Positions 17,634-26,355 of a stretch of 64,000 nt of DNA are shown one piece after another; position 1 is the first letter of the stretch; each line of letters opens with the position of its first letter. The notes beneath the pieces are model-generated. The model searched no databases. It saw only the letters and a program-made list of their open reading frames with translations, and was not told where the DNA came from. The DNA is from Coriobacteriia bacterium (GTDB lineage Bacteria; Actinomycetota; Coriobacteriia; Anaerosomatales; PHET01): the NCBI GenBank assembly GCA_034370385.1, contig JAXMKZ010000051.1, forward strand, positions 1 through 64,000. The letters are read 5' to 3'. The position numbers were made by a program, and so were the translations under genes.

Positions 17634-19588
17634 GCGATATGGACCAGTACCGCGACGTCTTCTTAGCCGAGAGCGCGGACTACATGCTGCAGATCGTGGA
17701 CGGCCTGCTTGCGCTCGAGTCGGCTCCTCACGACCTTGGACCCGTCGAGACCGTCTTTCGCGGGGCCCATTCCCTGAAGGGGATGTCGGCCGCGATGGGC
17801 TATGAGAAGACCGCAAACCTGACCCATCGAATGGAAAGCCTGATGGATCGCGTTCGCAAAGGCGAAGTCGTGATCACATCCGATGTCGTGAACCTCATGC
17901 TCGCGGCCGTGGACCTCGTGAAAGAGATGATCGATGACGAGTCGGCGGGCGCGGGTCGTCTCGATCCGTCTGAGATGATTCAAGCTCTCGATGGCGTCGT
18001 GTCGGATGCCGTTGCGCCTGCCGATAAACCCTCGGATGTGCGTGGTGCCCAGGCGGGTGCCGAGGGTGCCGTGGAGGCCGTCGCGGGAGCAGGGACACTG
18101 ATCGTGACCGTCAGGCTCGACGAATCCTGCGTTCTCAAGGCCGTCCGCGCGTACATGGTGATCAAGCGGCTCGCCCACATGGGTCGGGTCGTCGAGACCC
18201 GGCCATCAGCACAAGACATCGAGGACGAGAAGTTCGGTCGCAGTTTCCAGATCGTTCTCGAGACAGTTTCGAGCGAGCCTGAGGTGCGCGAAGCGGCCAC
18301 TCATGTCAACGAAGTCGTCGAGGTGGTCATCGAACCGCTCGACGTCGAGCCCAGTGCGCCGGCACCGCCGGCTCCAAGCGGACAGTCCACCAATGCGCGC
18401 AGGCGCGACTTGCCGAAGCTGTCTCAGACGCAGACGGTTCGCGTGGCTATCGGGCATCTGGACACGCTCGTTGACCTTGTGGGCGAGCTGGTGATCTTGC
18501 GATCGCGTCTGGAGCGGCTCGTCGCCGGGCTGCCGGACGCCGAGATTGTCGAGACCGTGGATGAGCTCCAGCGCATCTCCACCGATCTGCAGTACGAAGT
18601 GATGCAGACCCGCATGGTTCCCGTCGGCAACATCTTCAACCGCTTTCCGCGCATGGTTCGCGACCTTGCGGACGAACTCGGCAAGAAGATCGAGTTCTGC
18701 ATGGACGGCCTCGATATCGAGCTCGATCGCACCGTACTCGACGAGATCGGTGATCCGTTGGTGCACCTTCTGCGCAACTGCATCGATCACGGTATCGAGT
18801 CCAGCGACAGTAGGCTTGCCGCGGGCAAGCCAGAGATAGGGCGCATCTCGTTGACGGCGTCGCGCGAGCGAGATCACGTCGCCATCGTCGTGAGTGACGA
18901 CGGCAAGGGCATGGACGTGGAGCGGGTCTGGTCCAAAGCGGTGCAGCGGGGCCTTGTGACAGAGGCTGAGCGCTGTGACTACGATGATTCAGAGATCTTG
19001 GACATGACGTGCCTGCCGGGCTTCACGACGATGGATGCGACGAGCAGGGTGTCAGGCCGAGGCGTGGGCATGGATGTGGTCAAGGGCAAGGTGGAGCACC
19101 TCGGTGGAACGGTGCAGATTCTCTCGGTCCATGGGGCCGGCACCGAGTTCATCCTGCGTCTTCCGCTCACCCTTGCCATCGTGCAGGCCTTGCTCGTGGA
19201 GGCGAACCAGCACGTGTTCGCGATGCCACTGGCCTCCGTGGACGAGGTGCTCTCCGCAGAGGATGTCAGAATCGAGACGGTCGACGGCTCGTTGGTGGTT
19301 GTCCTACGAGACGGCGAGGTGGTACCACTCCAGCGGCTCGATGCGATCCTGTACGATGCGTCACCGGCGACGCTTCCAGAGCCGCGTTCCGCGGTCGTGT
19401 TGGTGCAGTCGGGCGCCCAGCAAAGGGCGCTGCACGTCGACGGCATCGTCGGGCGCCGAGAGATCGTGGTCAAACCGCTGTCAGGGCTTTTCCGCGACCA
19501 ACGCGGCTTCTCCGGTGCGACGATACTCGGGGATGGCAGCGTGATTCTCATCCTCGACCTCCGCGTGCTCTCCTCAACCGAAGGATGA
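17630..19588 (+). CDS. cheA: Chemotaxis histidine kinase CheA
   Basis: 652 residues from GTG 17630 (GTGA overlap with cheB). The P1 phosphotransfer domain has the phospho-accepting His47 in RGAHSLKGMSAAMG. A linker/P2 region of low similarity follows, then the P3 dimerisation helix pair (LVDLVGELVILRSRLERL), the P4 ATPase with N box (LVHLLRNCIDHGIE) and G boxes (VSDDGKGMDV, GRGVGMDVVK), and a C-terminal CheW-like P5 domain. All catalytic motifs are intact. It receives signals through CheW and phosphorylates CheY and CheB. Confidence 0.95.
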   Translation: MSDMDQYRDVFLAESADYMLQIVDGLLALESAPHDLGPVETVFRGAHSLKGMSAAMGYEKTANLTHRMESLMDRVRKGEVVITSDVVNLMLAAVDLVKEMIDDESAGAGRLDPSEMIQALDGVVSDAVAPADKPSDVRGAQAGAEGAVEAVAGAGTLIVTVRLDESCVLKAVRAYMVIKRLAHMGRVVETRPSAQDIEDEKFGRSFQIVLETVSSEPEVREAATHVNEVVEVVIEPLDVEPSAPAPPAPSGQSTNARRRDLPKLSQTQTVRVAIGHLDTLVDLVGELVILRSRLERLVAGLPDAEIVETVDELQRISTDLQYEVMQTRMVPVGNIFNRFPRMVRDLADELGKKIEFCMDGLDIELDRTVLDEIGDPLVHLLRNCIDHGIESSDSRLAAGKPEIGRISLTASRERDHVAIVVSDDGKGMDVERVWSKAVQRGLVTEAERCDYDDSEILDMTCLPGFTTMDATSRVSGRGVGMDVVKGKVEHLGGTVQILSVHGAGTEFILRLPLTLAIVQALLVEANQHVFAMPLASVDEVLSAEDVRIETVDGSLVVVLRDGEVVPLQRLDAILYDASPATLPEPRSAVVLVQSGAQQRALHVDGIVGRREIVVKPLSGLFRDQRGFSGATILGDGSVILILDLRVLSSTEG

Positions 19589-20199
19589 CGATGCAGCTCG
19601 ACAGTCTCACTCCCCTACAGCTGGATGCGCTGCGCGAGATCGGCGGCATCGGTGCAGGTCACGCGGCCACAGCGTTATCGCAGCTCGTTGACCGGCCGGT
19701 GGCCTTGGAGGTCCCGCGGCTGGACATACTGAAGCTTGCTGAGGTGCCGTATCTGTTCGGCGGACCCGAGCGACTCGTGGGCGCGGTGTACGCGCAACTG
19801 CTCGGCGACCTCACCGGAGGCATACTGTTCATGGCTGAGCGTGACAACGCGCTCTCGGTGGTGGACCTGATGCATGGCCATCCGGTCGGCACGGCGAAGT
19901 CGATGGGGAAGGACGAAGAAGCGCTGTTCAGTCATGTCGCATCCATCCTCATCGCGGCGTACCTTGCTGCGGTGGCGCGCATGACCGACATCGACGTGCT
20001 TCCCTCGGGCCCGGCAATGGCGTTCGACATGGCCGGCGCGCTTCTCGAGGCGGTGATCACCGAGGTGGGGATGGAGGCCACGGAGGCGGTCGTGGTCCGC
20101 ACTGCCTTCATCGACGAGCAGCACTCTGTGGAGGCAGCCCTGTTCTTCGTGCCGAACCCGGATAGTCTCATGGTCATCTTGAGGCGGCTGGGTCTGTGA
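19585..20199 (+). CDS. cheC: CheC-family protein with altered phosphatase sites
   Basis: 204 residues from ATG 19585 (overlaps the cheA stop). The fold signature is clear (LDALREIGGIGAGHAATALSQL), but catalytic CheC usually reads E-I-G-N-I-G-x-G-N. Here the first site has Glu18 with Gly21 in place of Asn, and His26 in place of the second Asn. The second site, normally E-x-x-N-I-L-x-G-S, reads H-V-A-S-I-L-I-A-A. CheC dephosphorylates CheY-P and binds CheD in Bacillus and Thermotoga. This copy may retain binding but have lost or changed catalysis. Confidence 0.88.
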   Translation: MTMQLDSLTPLQLDALREIGGIGAGHAATALSQLVDRPVALEVPRLDILKLAEVPYLFGGPERLVGAVYAQLLGDLTGGILFMAERDNALSVVDLMHGHPVGTAKSMGKDEEALFSHVASILIAAYLAAVARMTDIDVLPSGPAMAFDMAGALLEAVITEVGMEATEAVVVRTAFIDEQHSVEAALFFVPNPDSLMVILRRLGL

Positions 20200-20729
20200 C
20201 GAGGGTGGACTCGCCTTTCCCGGATAGCGTGTTCCCGCTGAACCGCGACCCCGACATCATTGAGATTGGAATCGGTGAGATCGGGATGGGTCAGGCCCCG
20301 AAGCGCCTGTTGACGCCAGCGCTGGGCTCGTGTGTTGCCGTGGCGCTGCACGACCCCTTCATGCGCCGTGGTTGTCTTGCTCACGTGATGCTGCCCAACG
20401 CCCCCGAGAACGGCGGGGCTCAGTTTGAGCCCGGCAGGTTCGCCGACACGGCTATTGTGGCCATGATCGAGATGCTTCGGAGAGAGGGGACTCTGAAGCG
20501 ACGTTTGCAGGCCAAGATCGCCGGCGGCGCCGCGATGTTTCGCGGAGAAACCGCCATCGCGGGCATCGGAGGCCGCAACGTGTCCGAGGTGAAACGCCAG
20601 CTTGCGCTCATGTCGATCCCCCTACTGGCCGAAGATACCGGGGAAGCGCACGCCAGAACCGTCGAGTTCTTTCTGGAGACCGGAGAAGTGCTCGTGCGCA
20701 GCTATCAGTTCGGCATCATCCGACTCTGA
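20196..20729 (+). CDS. cheD: Chemoreceptor glutamine deamidase CheD
   Basis: 177 residues from GTG 20196 (GTGA overlap with cheC). The catalytic triad expected for CheD is present: Thr40, Cys46 in LTPALGSCVAV and His63 in GCLAHVMLPNA. It deamidates receptor glutamines and is sequestered by CheC. Its N-terminal ~20 residues are longer than usual. Last che gene; the GGDEF gene starts 18 bp later. Confidence 0.94.
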   Translation: MTRVDSPFPDSVFPLNRDPDIIEIGIGEIGMGQAPKRLLTPALGSCVAVALHDPFMRRGCLAHVMLPNAPENGGAQFEPGRFADTAIVAMIEMLRREGTLKRRLQAKIAGGAAMFRGETAIAGIGGRNVSEVKRQLALMSIPLLAEDTGEAHARTVEFFLETGEVLVRSYQFGIIRL

Positions 20730-20747
20730 AGACTGGTTGCTAGTACT

Positions 20748-22250
20748 ATGACGATCATGGACAGCATGGATATCCATTCCGGTGCACCGGCAGGCGGTGT
20801 CACACGGCGCTTGGCGATTGCAGTCGTCGGCGGCGGCTCCCGTGCGGCCTCGATGCTTCGATTGATGAACGATCTGGACAACGTCGACGTGCTTGCGGTC
20901 TGCTCCCCCTTCTCGACGTTGCCGTGCATGCGGCTTGCGGCAGACCTCGGCATCTACTCGACTACCGACCTGACCGAGCTCTTCCAGGTCCCGGGTCTGG
21001 ATCTGATCGTGGACCTGTCCGAGGATGCGCGCGCACGCGCCCAGCTCGAATCGAATCGTCCGGATAGCGTGGCCATAGTGAGCGCCGCAGGATCTGAGCT
21101 GGTGTGGGACCTGCTCGTCGCCAAGAAGCGCGGCGAGGAGCAGGAGAAGCTGTTCGTCGAGCTCCAGGTCGCCTACGACAAGATCCGCAGCCACGAGCGG
21201 CGCCTTCAGTCATCCAAGGAGGCGCTCGAGCGCGCGAACCAGGAGCTCGAGAGTCGTCTGGCCGAGATATTCTTCACCCACGAGTTCTTCAAGGCGCTGA
21301 CCAGCTACACCTCCGTCAGCGACGTGTGCTCGCTCATCGTCGACGGCTGCAACGGCATTCTCGGTGCTGAGATCAGTTGTGTGTATCTGTTCAGACGCTT
21401 GGATTGGACGCTTCACCTCAAGGCCTCTCAAGGGCGACCCGAGTCCGCGTTCCGCTCCGTGGTTCCCGTCGCAGAGACACTGCTTGGGCGCGTCTTCCGT
21501 GATGGGCCCGCGCTGATGACCGACGTGGACCCGGGGTCGGAGGAGGCGGCATGGGTCTTGGATCCCGGCAACGCCGTGAGCCAGGCCGCCGTTCCGTTGC
21601 GTGCCGGGCAGAACGTATTCGGAGTGATGATCATGTCCTCCGCTACGCGCAGAGAGCTCACTCCGGCAGAGTTCGAGCGCCTGCAGGTACTGGGAAACCA
21701 GAGTTCCTTGTCGCTGCAGAATGCGTTGCTTCATGGCGAGCTCGAGCGGCTGTCGGTGACCGATCGCCTGACCGAGATGTACAACCATGGCTACTTCCAG
21801 CAGCGCCTCGAGGAGGAGTTCAAGCGCGCGCGGCGTTTCGGGCACACGCTCGCGGTGATCATGCTCGATATCGATGACTTCAAGATCTTCAATGACACGT
21901 GTGGGCATATCCAGGGTGACGACGTGCTCAAACGGGTGGCAGGCGTGATCGGCCAGAACCTGAGAGAGATGGACATCGCCGCGCGATACGGCGGTGAGGA
22001 GTTCGTGGTGCTGCTGCCCGAGACCGACTGTCAGGGCGCCCACGCTGTCGCGGAGCGCATCAGACGCGAAGTCGAGGAGCTTCATGCTGACGAGTCCTGC
22101 GCGAAAAGCGCGGGACGAACGGTGTCCATCGGCGTTGCGGCCTTCCCGCTCAACGCTCAGTCCGCGATACGGCTGCTCGACGAGGCCGATGCTGCGATGT
22201 ATCGGGCGAAGCGAGCAGGCAAGAACAGGGTCGAGTCGGCTACCTGCTAG
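20748..22250 (+). CDS. Rossmann-like / GAF / GGDEF diguanylate cyclase
   Basis: 500 residues from ATG 20748. Residues ~20-125 look like the NAD(P)-binding half of an oxidoreductase: LAIAVVGGGSRAASML with a glycine-rich loop, then VDVLAVCS and LDLIVDLS. A coiled coil follows (VELQVAYDKIRSHERRLQSS to ~185), then a GAF domain (~190-335). The C-terminal GGDEF domain has an intact active site GGEEF (415-419) and the inhibitory I-site RxxD (R406-D409) five residues before it. It should make c-di-GMP with product inhibition. The position 18 bp after cheD suggests co-transcription with the chemosensory genes. The N-terminal domain points to control by a nucleotide or redox cofactor (inference). Confidence 0.88.
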   Translation: MTIMDSMDIHSGAPAGGVTRRLAIAVVGGGSRAASMLRLMNDLDNVDVLAVCSPFSTLPCMRLAADLGIYSTTDLTELFQVPGLDLIVDLSEDARARAQLESNRPDSVAIVSAAGSELVWDLLVAKKRGEEQEKLFVELQVAYDKIRSHERRLQSSKEALERANQELESRLAEIFFTHEFFKALTSYTSVSDVCSLIVDGCNGILGAEISCVYLFRRLDWTLHLKASQGRPESAFRSVVPVAETLLGRVFRDGPALMTDVDPGSEEAAWVLDPGNAVSQAAVPLRAGQNVFGVMIMSSATRRELTPAEFERLQVLGNQSSLSLQNALLHGELERLSVTDRLTEMYNHGYFQQRLEEEFKRARRFGHTLAVIMLDIDDFKIFNDTCGHIQGDDVLKRVAGVIGQNLREMDIAARYGGEEFVVLLPETDCQGAHAVAERIRREVEELHADESCAKSAGRTVSIGVAAFPLNAQSAIRLLDEADAAMYRAKRAGKNRVESATC

Positions 22251-22287
22251 AGCCGGCGTACACTCGATCGTCGAGGGAGATGCAGGG

Positions 22288-22638
22288 ATGAGCCTGCGTC
22301 AGGCGCTTGCCATACTGGCCGATGACCGCGATACCGCCCTAGCGGCTCGTGACGTCATCTCCTTCTTCGACCGGCATCGCGATGAGGTCGTCCCGGCACC
22401 CGCTGTCGGTCGGGCGACCGGTCTGTCCGCCTCCAGCGTCGCACCGCTGCTGACTGCGTTCGCTCAGGCCCGCGTGATAGACTGCGACGGCGATCCGTGC
22501 CTCGACGGGTGCCGCTACCATCCGGATCAGGTGCTCGATCTCGAGGTCCGGCGATTCTTGCGCGATGCGACGCGCATCGACGGCGCCTTGCGAAGACGGG
22601 TGGATCGGTTCAGGGGTAGCTACGGCCCCGGGCGCTGA
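22288..22638 (+). CDS. Hypothetical protein, possible winged-helix domain
   Basis: 116 residues from ATG 22288, with GAGGGAGA 7 nt upstream. A helix-turn-helix-like stretch (PAPAVGRATGLSASSVAPLLTAFAQARVIDCDGD) resembles winged-helix proteins. A small Cys cluster (DGDPCLDGCRYHPDQ) follows. No known family recognised. It lies between the diguanylate cyclase and a peptidoglycan-binding protein, all on the same strand. Confidence 0.6.
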   Translation: MSLRQALAILADDRDTALAARDVISFFDRHRDEVVPAPAVGRATGLSASSVAPLLTAFAQARVIDCDGDPCLDGCRYHPDQVLDLEVRRFLRDATRIDGALRRRVDRFRGSYGPGR

Positions 22639-22659
22639 AAGACGAGGGGGACTCTGACG

Positions 22660-23553
22660 TTGAACCCAATCCGACCGGGCGATCGTGGCCCGGCCGTTCA
22701 GGACATACAGAGGCGTTTGCGAGCGCTGGGATACGATCTCGGCCCGACGGGTGTGGACGGGGTGTTCCTCGGCCAGACCGAGGCGGCGCTCCGAGCCTTC
22801 CAGGACAGCGCGGGTATCGCGGAGGACGCCGTCGTGGGGCCCCAAACCTGGTCGGCCCTTGTGGACGCCACGTTCACTCTGGGCGATCGCGTTTTGTACC
22901 TTCGCCTGCCATCCTTTCATGGGCGCGATGTCGCAACGTTGCAAGGCGCCCTCAGTGCGCTCGGATTCGCGTGTGGCGAACTCGATGGCATCTTCGGGTC
23001 TTTTACGGAACGCGCGCTCGTCGAGTTCCAGAAGAACGCAGGTCTGGTTCCGGACGGAATCGCCGGCGACGACACCGTCGGTGCGCTCATGGCGCTGCGA
23101 CATGTGTGGGATGGCAAGGATCAGCGGTCGCATTCTGCCGCGCGGCCCGCAGCGGCACGGGCCGCTGCGGTGCTCGAGGGCCTCGTGTTCGCCGTCGCCG
23201 GGTTCGACTCGACGGGCGCTCTCATCGCCGAGCGCATCGTGAACCTTGCGGTTGCCACCGCCCCCGAATCGCGCTGCATCCTGCTCGATCCGGGCGAAAA
23301 CGCATCGGCAGATGCGCGTCTGGTGCTGCGGTTGTGCACGAGCGGCATGGTAGATGCTGATGAGCGTCGTCCGATCGTGCATGTGGACGGCACCGGGACC
23401 CTCGCATCGCGATTGGCGGTTGCCCTGAGGAGCGATCCGAGAGCCACCCCTGAGGTGGTGATGGAGATTCCTGAGGCCATCCGGCTCAGCGAACATGAAC
23501 TGCAGCGGGCCGCCGTGAGGGTGCTCGATGCCGTGTGCGTCGTGTTCGACTGA
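22660..23553 (+). CDS. Two peptidoglycan-binding domains plus a degenerate amidase-like domain
   Basis: 297 residues from TTG 22660, with AGGGGG 9 nt upstream. Two PG_binding_1 repeats are clear (DIQRRLRALGYDLGPTGVDG and TLQGALSALGFACGELDGIFG). The C-terminal half contains SRCILLDPGENASAD, which recalls the first strand of N-acetylmuramoyl-L-alanine amidases (LDPGHGG) but with Glu where the zinc His should be. No signal peptide is seen. It may be a non-catalytic cell-wall binding protein. Confidence 0.72.
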   Translation: MNPIRPGDRGPAVQDIQRRLRALGYDLGPTGVDGVFLGQTEAALRAFQDSAGIAEDAVVGPQTWSALVDATFTLGDRVLYLRLPSFHGRDVATLQGALSALGFACGELDGIFGSFTERALVEFQKNAGLVPDGIAGDDTVGALMALRHVWDGKDQRSHSAARPAAARAAAVLEGLVFAVAGFDSTGALIAERIVNLAVATAPESRCILLDPGENASADARLVLRLCTSGMVDADERRPIVHVDGTGTLASRLAVALRSDPRATPEVVMEIPEAIRLSEHELQRAAVRVLDAVCVVFD

Positions 23554-23615
23554 GGCGTCATCATGATAGAATCTCACGGGCGCAACTGCGCCCGAACAGC
23601 CAGGGAGGAAACGAA

Positions 23616-24632
23616 CTGACTACCCGCCGCACCTCGATAGTCGCACTCGCACTCGCGTGCGCGATGCTTATCTCAACAGTCCCCGCATCTGCCGTTCCTG
23701 CCAGCAAGATGGATCAGGCGAGGGCGGTCAAGTCGCAGGTGGACAACCTCGATCTTCGCGTCGAGGTGGCCGCTGAGCGCTACAACGAGGCGTCGTCGCG
23801 GCATGGTTCCCTCGTGGCGCAGAAGCGCACTGCGACCAAGCGACTCGCGAAGGTCAAGAAGCGCATGGGTGTCGTTCAACGGCATCTGAACCAGCGCGCG
23901 AACAGCATGTACCGCCAAGGACAACTTGGTTTCGTGACCGTGCTCTTCGGAACGGAGTCTTTCGAGGAGTTCGCGTCGACCTGGGACATACTCAAGGATC
24001 TCAATACGAGCGACGCGGAGTCGATCTCTGAGCTCAAGGGGCTCCGTGTCAAGGCGAAGAAGGCGCGCGACCAGGTCGCCGCAAAGGAGCGTGCCGCGGC
24101 CAAGCAGGTCGCGGTGATGAAGGCCAACAAGCGCTCGATTGAGAGTCAGCTGGCCGAGCGCAAGGCCAAACTGCGCGGTCTTGAAGCTGAGATCGCCGCA
24201 CTCCGGGCCGCAGAGGAGGCGGCTCGCCGCGTCCAGGCCTCCTCTTTCGTGAGCCAGCCCGATCGCAGCTTCCCCCCGCCGACGCGGGCCCCTCGCAGCG
24301 AGGTCGTCGCTATCGCGAAGCGCTACCTTGGTGCGCCTTACGTGTGGGCGGCCAACGGGCCGAACTCGTTCGACTGCTCGGGCCTGACCTCGTTCGTGTA
24401 TCGCCAGGTCGGTGTCTCGTTGCCCCGCACCTCCCGCGCACAGATCCACGCCGGTGAGCGTGTCAGCCGATCCGATCTGCAACCCGGCGACCTCGTCTTC
24501 TTCGGCTCGCCGATCCGTCACGTGGGCATGTACGTCGGCGGCGGGATGTACATTCATGCGCCGCGGACCGGCGACGTCGTCAAGATCTCGTCAATGGCGC
24601 GCGGGGACTACGCGGGGGCCTGTCGCCCGTAG
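23616..24632 (+). CDS. Secreted coiled-coil NlpC/P60 endopeptidase, probable CTG start
   Basis: 338 residues if translation begins at CTG 23616. AGGGAGG (23602-23608) lies exactly 7 nt upstream and the signal peptide (TTRRTSIVALALACAML...ASA) begins at once. The only standard in-frame start is GTG 23535, inside the previous gene and without a ribosome-binding site. A long coiled coil (about residues 30-215) leads to the NlpC/P60 domain with catalytic Cys in NSFDCSGLTSFVY and His in RHVGMYVGGG and YIHAPR. Such proteins cut peptidoglycan stem peptides during division or growth. Confidence 0.88.
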   Translation: MTTRRTSIVALALACAMLISTVPASAVPASKMDQARAVKSQVDNLDLRVEVAAERYNEASSRHGSLVAQKRTATKRLAKVKKRMGVVQRHLNQRANSMYRQGQLGFVTVLFGTESFEEFASTWDILKDLNTSDAESISELKGLRVKAKKARDQVAAKERAAAKQVAVMKANKRSIESQLAERKAKLRGLEAEIAALRAAEEAARRVQASSFVSQPDRSFPPPTRAPRSEVVAIAKRYLGAPYVWAANGPNSFDCSGLTSFVYRQVGVSLPRTSRAQIHAGERVSRSDLQPGDLVFFGSPIRHVGMYVGGGMYIHAPRTGDVVKISSMARGDYAGACRP

Positions 24633-24750
24633 CGACCGCCGTCGCCCGCGAGTCGGTCCTGCGCCTGAACTCTCTGGCGCGCATTCGGGCTTCCTGGGCT
24701 AGACTAGATGGTGCCCTGTGCCGCCGCTCAGATCCGGGAGATGACATCCG

Positions 24751-25854
24751 ATGGCGGAGATTGACGCGCTGCTCAAATACATGGCTGACCTCGGAAGCTC
24801 GGACCTGCATGTGAAGGCAGGGTCACCGCCAGCCGTCCGGCTCAACGGCAAGTTGGTTGTCATCAGCGAGATGGACCCCCTGTCGCCTGAGCAGACGCAC
24901 ATGCTCGCGACAGGCATGATGGACGAACTGCAGCAACGTTCGTTCGAGAACCACTGCGAGATCGATTTCGCCTACTCGCTGTCCGGTGTAGGGCGCTTCC
25001 GTGTGAACGTCTTTCATCAGCGGGGGAGTGTCGGCATCACCATGCGTCGGGTCGCAACCGATCGCGCGTCGTTCGAAGATCTTGGCCTGCCCCCCGTCAT
25101 CCGTCGGCTTGCTGACGAGGCGCGCGGACTGATCCTCGTGACCGGTACCGCGGGATCCGGCAAGACCACCACCCTCGCCGCGATGATCGATCACATCAAC
25201 AGCACCCGCGAGGGTCACATCGTGACGATCGAAGATCCCATCGAGGTCATGCACGAGGACAAGAAGTGCATCGTCAATCAACGTGAGATCGGCATCGACA
25301 CCGACAGTTACTCCGACGCCTTGCGCCATGTGGTCCGTCAGGATCCGGACGTGATCCTCATTGGCGAGATGCGTGACCATGAGACCGTGTCAGCCGCTTT
25401 GACCGCGGCCGAGATCGGCAACCTAGTTCTGTCGACGCTGCATACGATAGATGCCACCGAGACCATCAACAGAATCATCGACTTCTTCCCGCCGTACCAG
25501 CAGAAGCAGGTTCGTCTCATGATGGCGGCGACCATCAAGGGAATCGTCTCGTTGCGGCTCATCCCGTCGATATCCGGCGGGCTCGTGCCGGCGGTCGAGG
25601 TCTTGGTCATGACGGGCACCATCCGCGAGTACATCACCGATCCTGAGAAGTCGTACCTGATCCGCGATGCCATGGAAGAGGGCGACTACTACGGGATGCA
25701 GACGTTCGACCAGTCACTTCTCACGCTGTACCAGGATCGGCGAATCACGCTCGACGACGCTGTCGCCATGGCGAACAACGCGCACGACTTCAAGATCAAA
25801 GTCAGGCACCTCGGGATAGATCCGCATTCCGCCGCCGAGAGCGGCGTCTACTGA
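24751..25854 (+). CDS. pilT: Type IV pilus retraction ATPase PilT
   Basis: 367 residues from ATG 24751. The N-terminal PilT PAS-like domain (SSDLHVKAGSPPAVRLNG) leads to the ATPase core: Walker A GTAGSGKTTT (about residue 131), Asp box TIEDPIE, Walker B VILIGEMRD and His box LSTLHTIDA. C-terminal helices are typical of PilT. It powers retraction of type IV pili at the inner face of the membrane. No other pilus gene is in the window. A TAGACT -10-like sequence lies upstream near 24702. Confidence 0.94.
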   Translation: MAEIDALLKYMADLGSSDLHVKAGSPPAVRLNGKLVVISEMDPLSPEQTHMLATGMMDELQQRSFENHCEIDFAYSLSGVGRFRVNVFHQRGSVGITMRRVATDRASFEDLGLPPVIRRLADEARGLILVTGTAGSGKTTTLAAMIDHINSTREGHIVTIEDPIEVMHEDKKCIVNQREIGIDTDSYSDALRHVVRQDPDVILIGEMRDHETVSAALTAAEIGNLVLSTLHTIDATETINRIIDFFPPYQQKQVRLMMAATIKGIVSLRLIPSISGGLVPAVEVLVMTGTIREYITDPEKSYLIRDAMEEGDYYGMQTFDQSLLTLYQDRRITLDDAVAMANNAHDFKIKVRHLGIDPHSAAESGVY

Positions 25855-26261
25855 TCTGGTCTACGCCTGTGGCGCCATGCAGTGACGCTGCTGACGATCG
25901 CCACGGCGACAAGCGCGCCGGCCGTATCGGCAAGCCAGTCCAGCGGGTCGGTCGAGCGCCCGGGTACGAAGAACTGGTGAATCTCATCGGTAACGGCGTA
26001 CGCGGACGCTAGGGCGATCGCGACAAGCGCGCGTCCGACGGGATCTCTCCGGCGGCCGAGCCCCACCGCGAGCAGTGCTCCCAGCACTCCGTACTCAACG
26101 AAGTGGGCCAGGTAGCCGAAACGCCCGGGAACGTTCGAGCCGGGAACCGAAGACACGGCGAAGATGGCTGCGGCCCAGAGCGCTGAAGCCGCCATCGGCC
26201 AGCGCAAAGAGCGGTCGTGTGGTCGCGGCAACGCGTCCTGGGTTTCAGGCGAGTGATTCAC
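25848..26261 (-). CDS. VanZ-like membrane protein
   Basis: 137 residues on the minus strand; its last bases overlap the end of pilT (convergent). VanZ-family hallmarks are HFVEYGVLGALLAVG and TDEIHQFFVPGRSTDPLDWLADTAGA, with three to four TM helices. The biochemical role of the family is poorly defined; vanZ itself affects teicoplanin resistance. A housekeeping membrane role is more likely here than drug resistance. Confidence 0.85.
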   Translation of the reverse strand: MNHSPETQDALPRPHDRSLRWPMAASALWAAAIFAVSSVPGSNVPGRFGYLAHFVEYGVLGALLAVGLGRRRDPVGRALVAIALASAYAVTDEIHQFFVPGRSTDPLDWLADTAGALVAVAIVSSVTAWRHRRRPDQ

Positions 26262-26355
26262 CGCGCGAGTCTACCACCCTGCTTGACGCGATGTCGTCGA
26301 GGTGCGAGCGTTGCGTGGCTTTCCGTTCTGCGTGCTAGGAAGAGGGGTACTGCGC

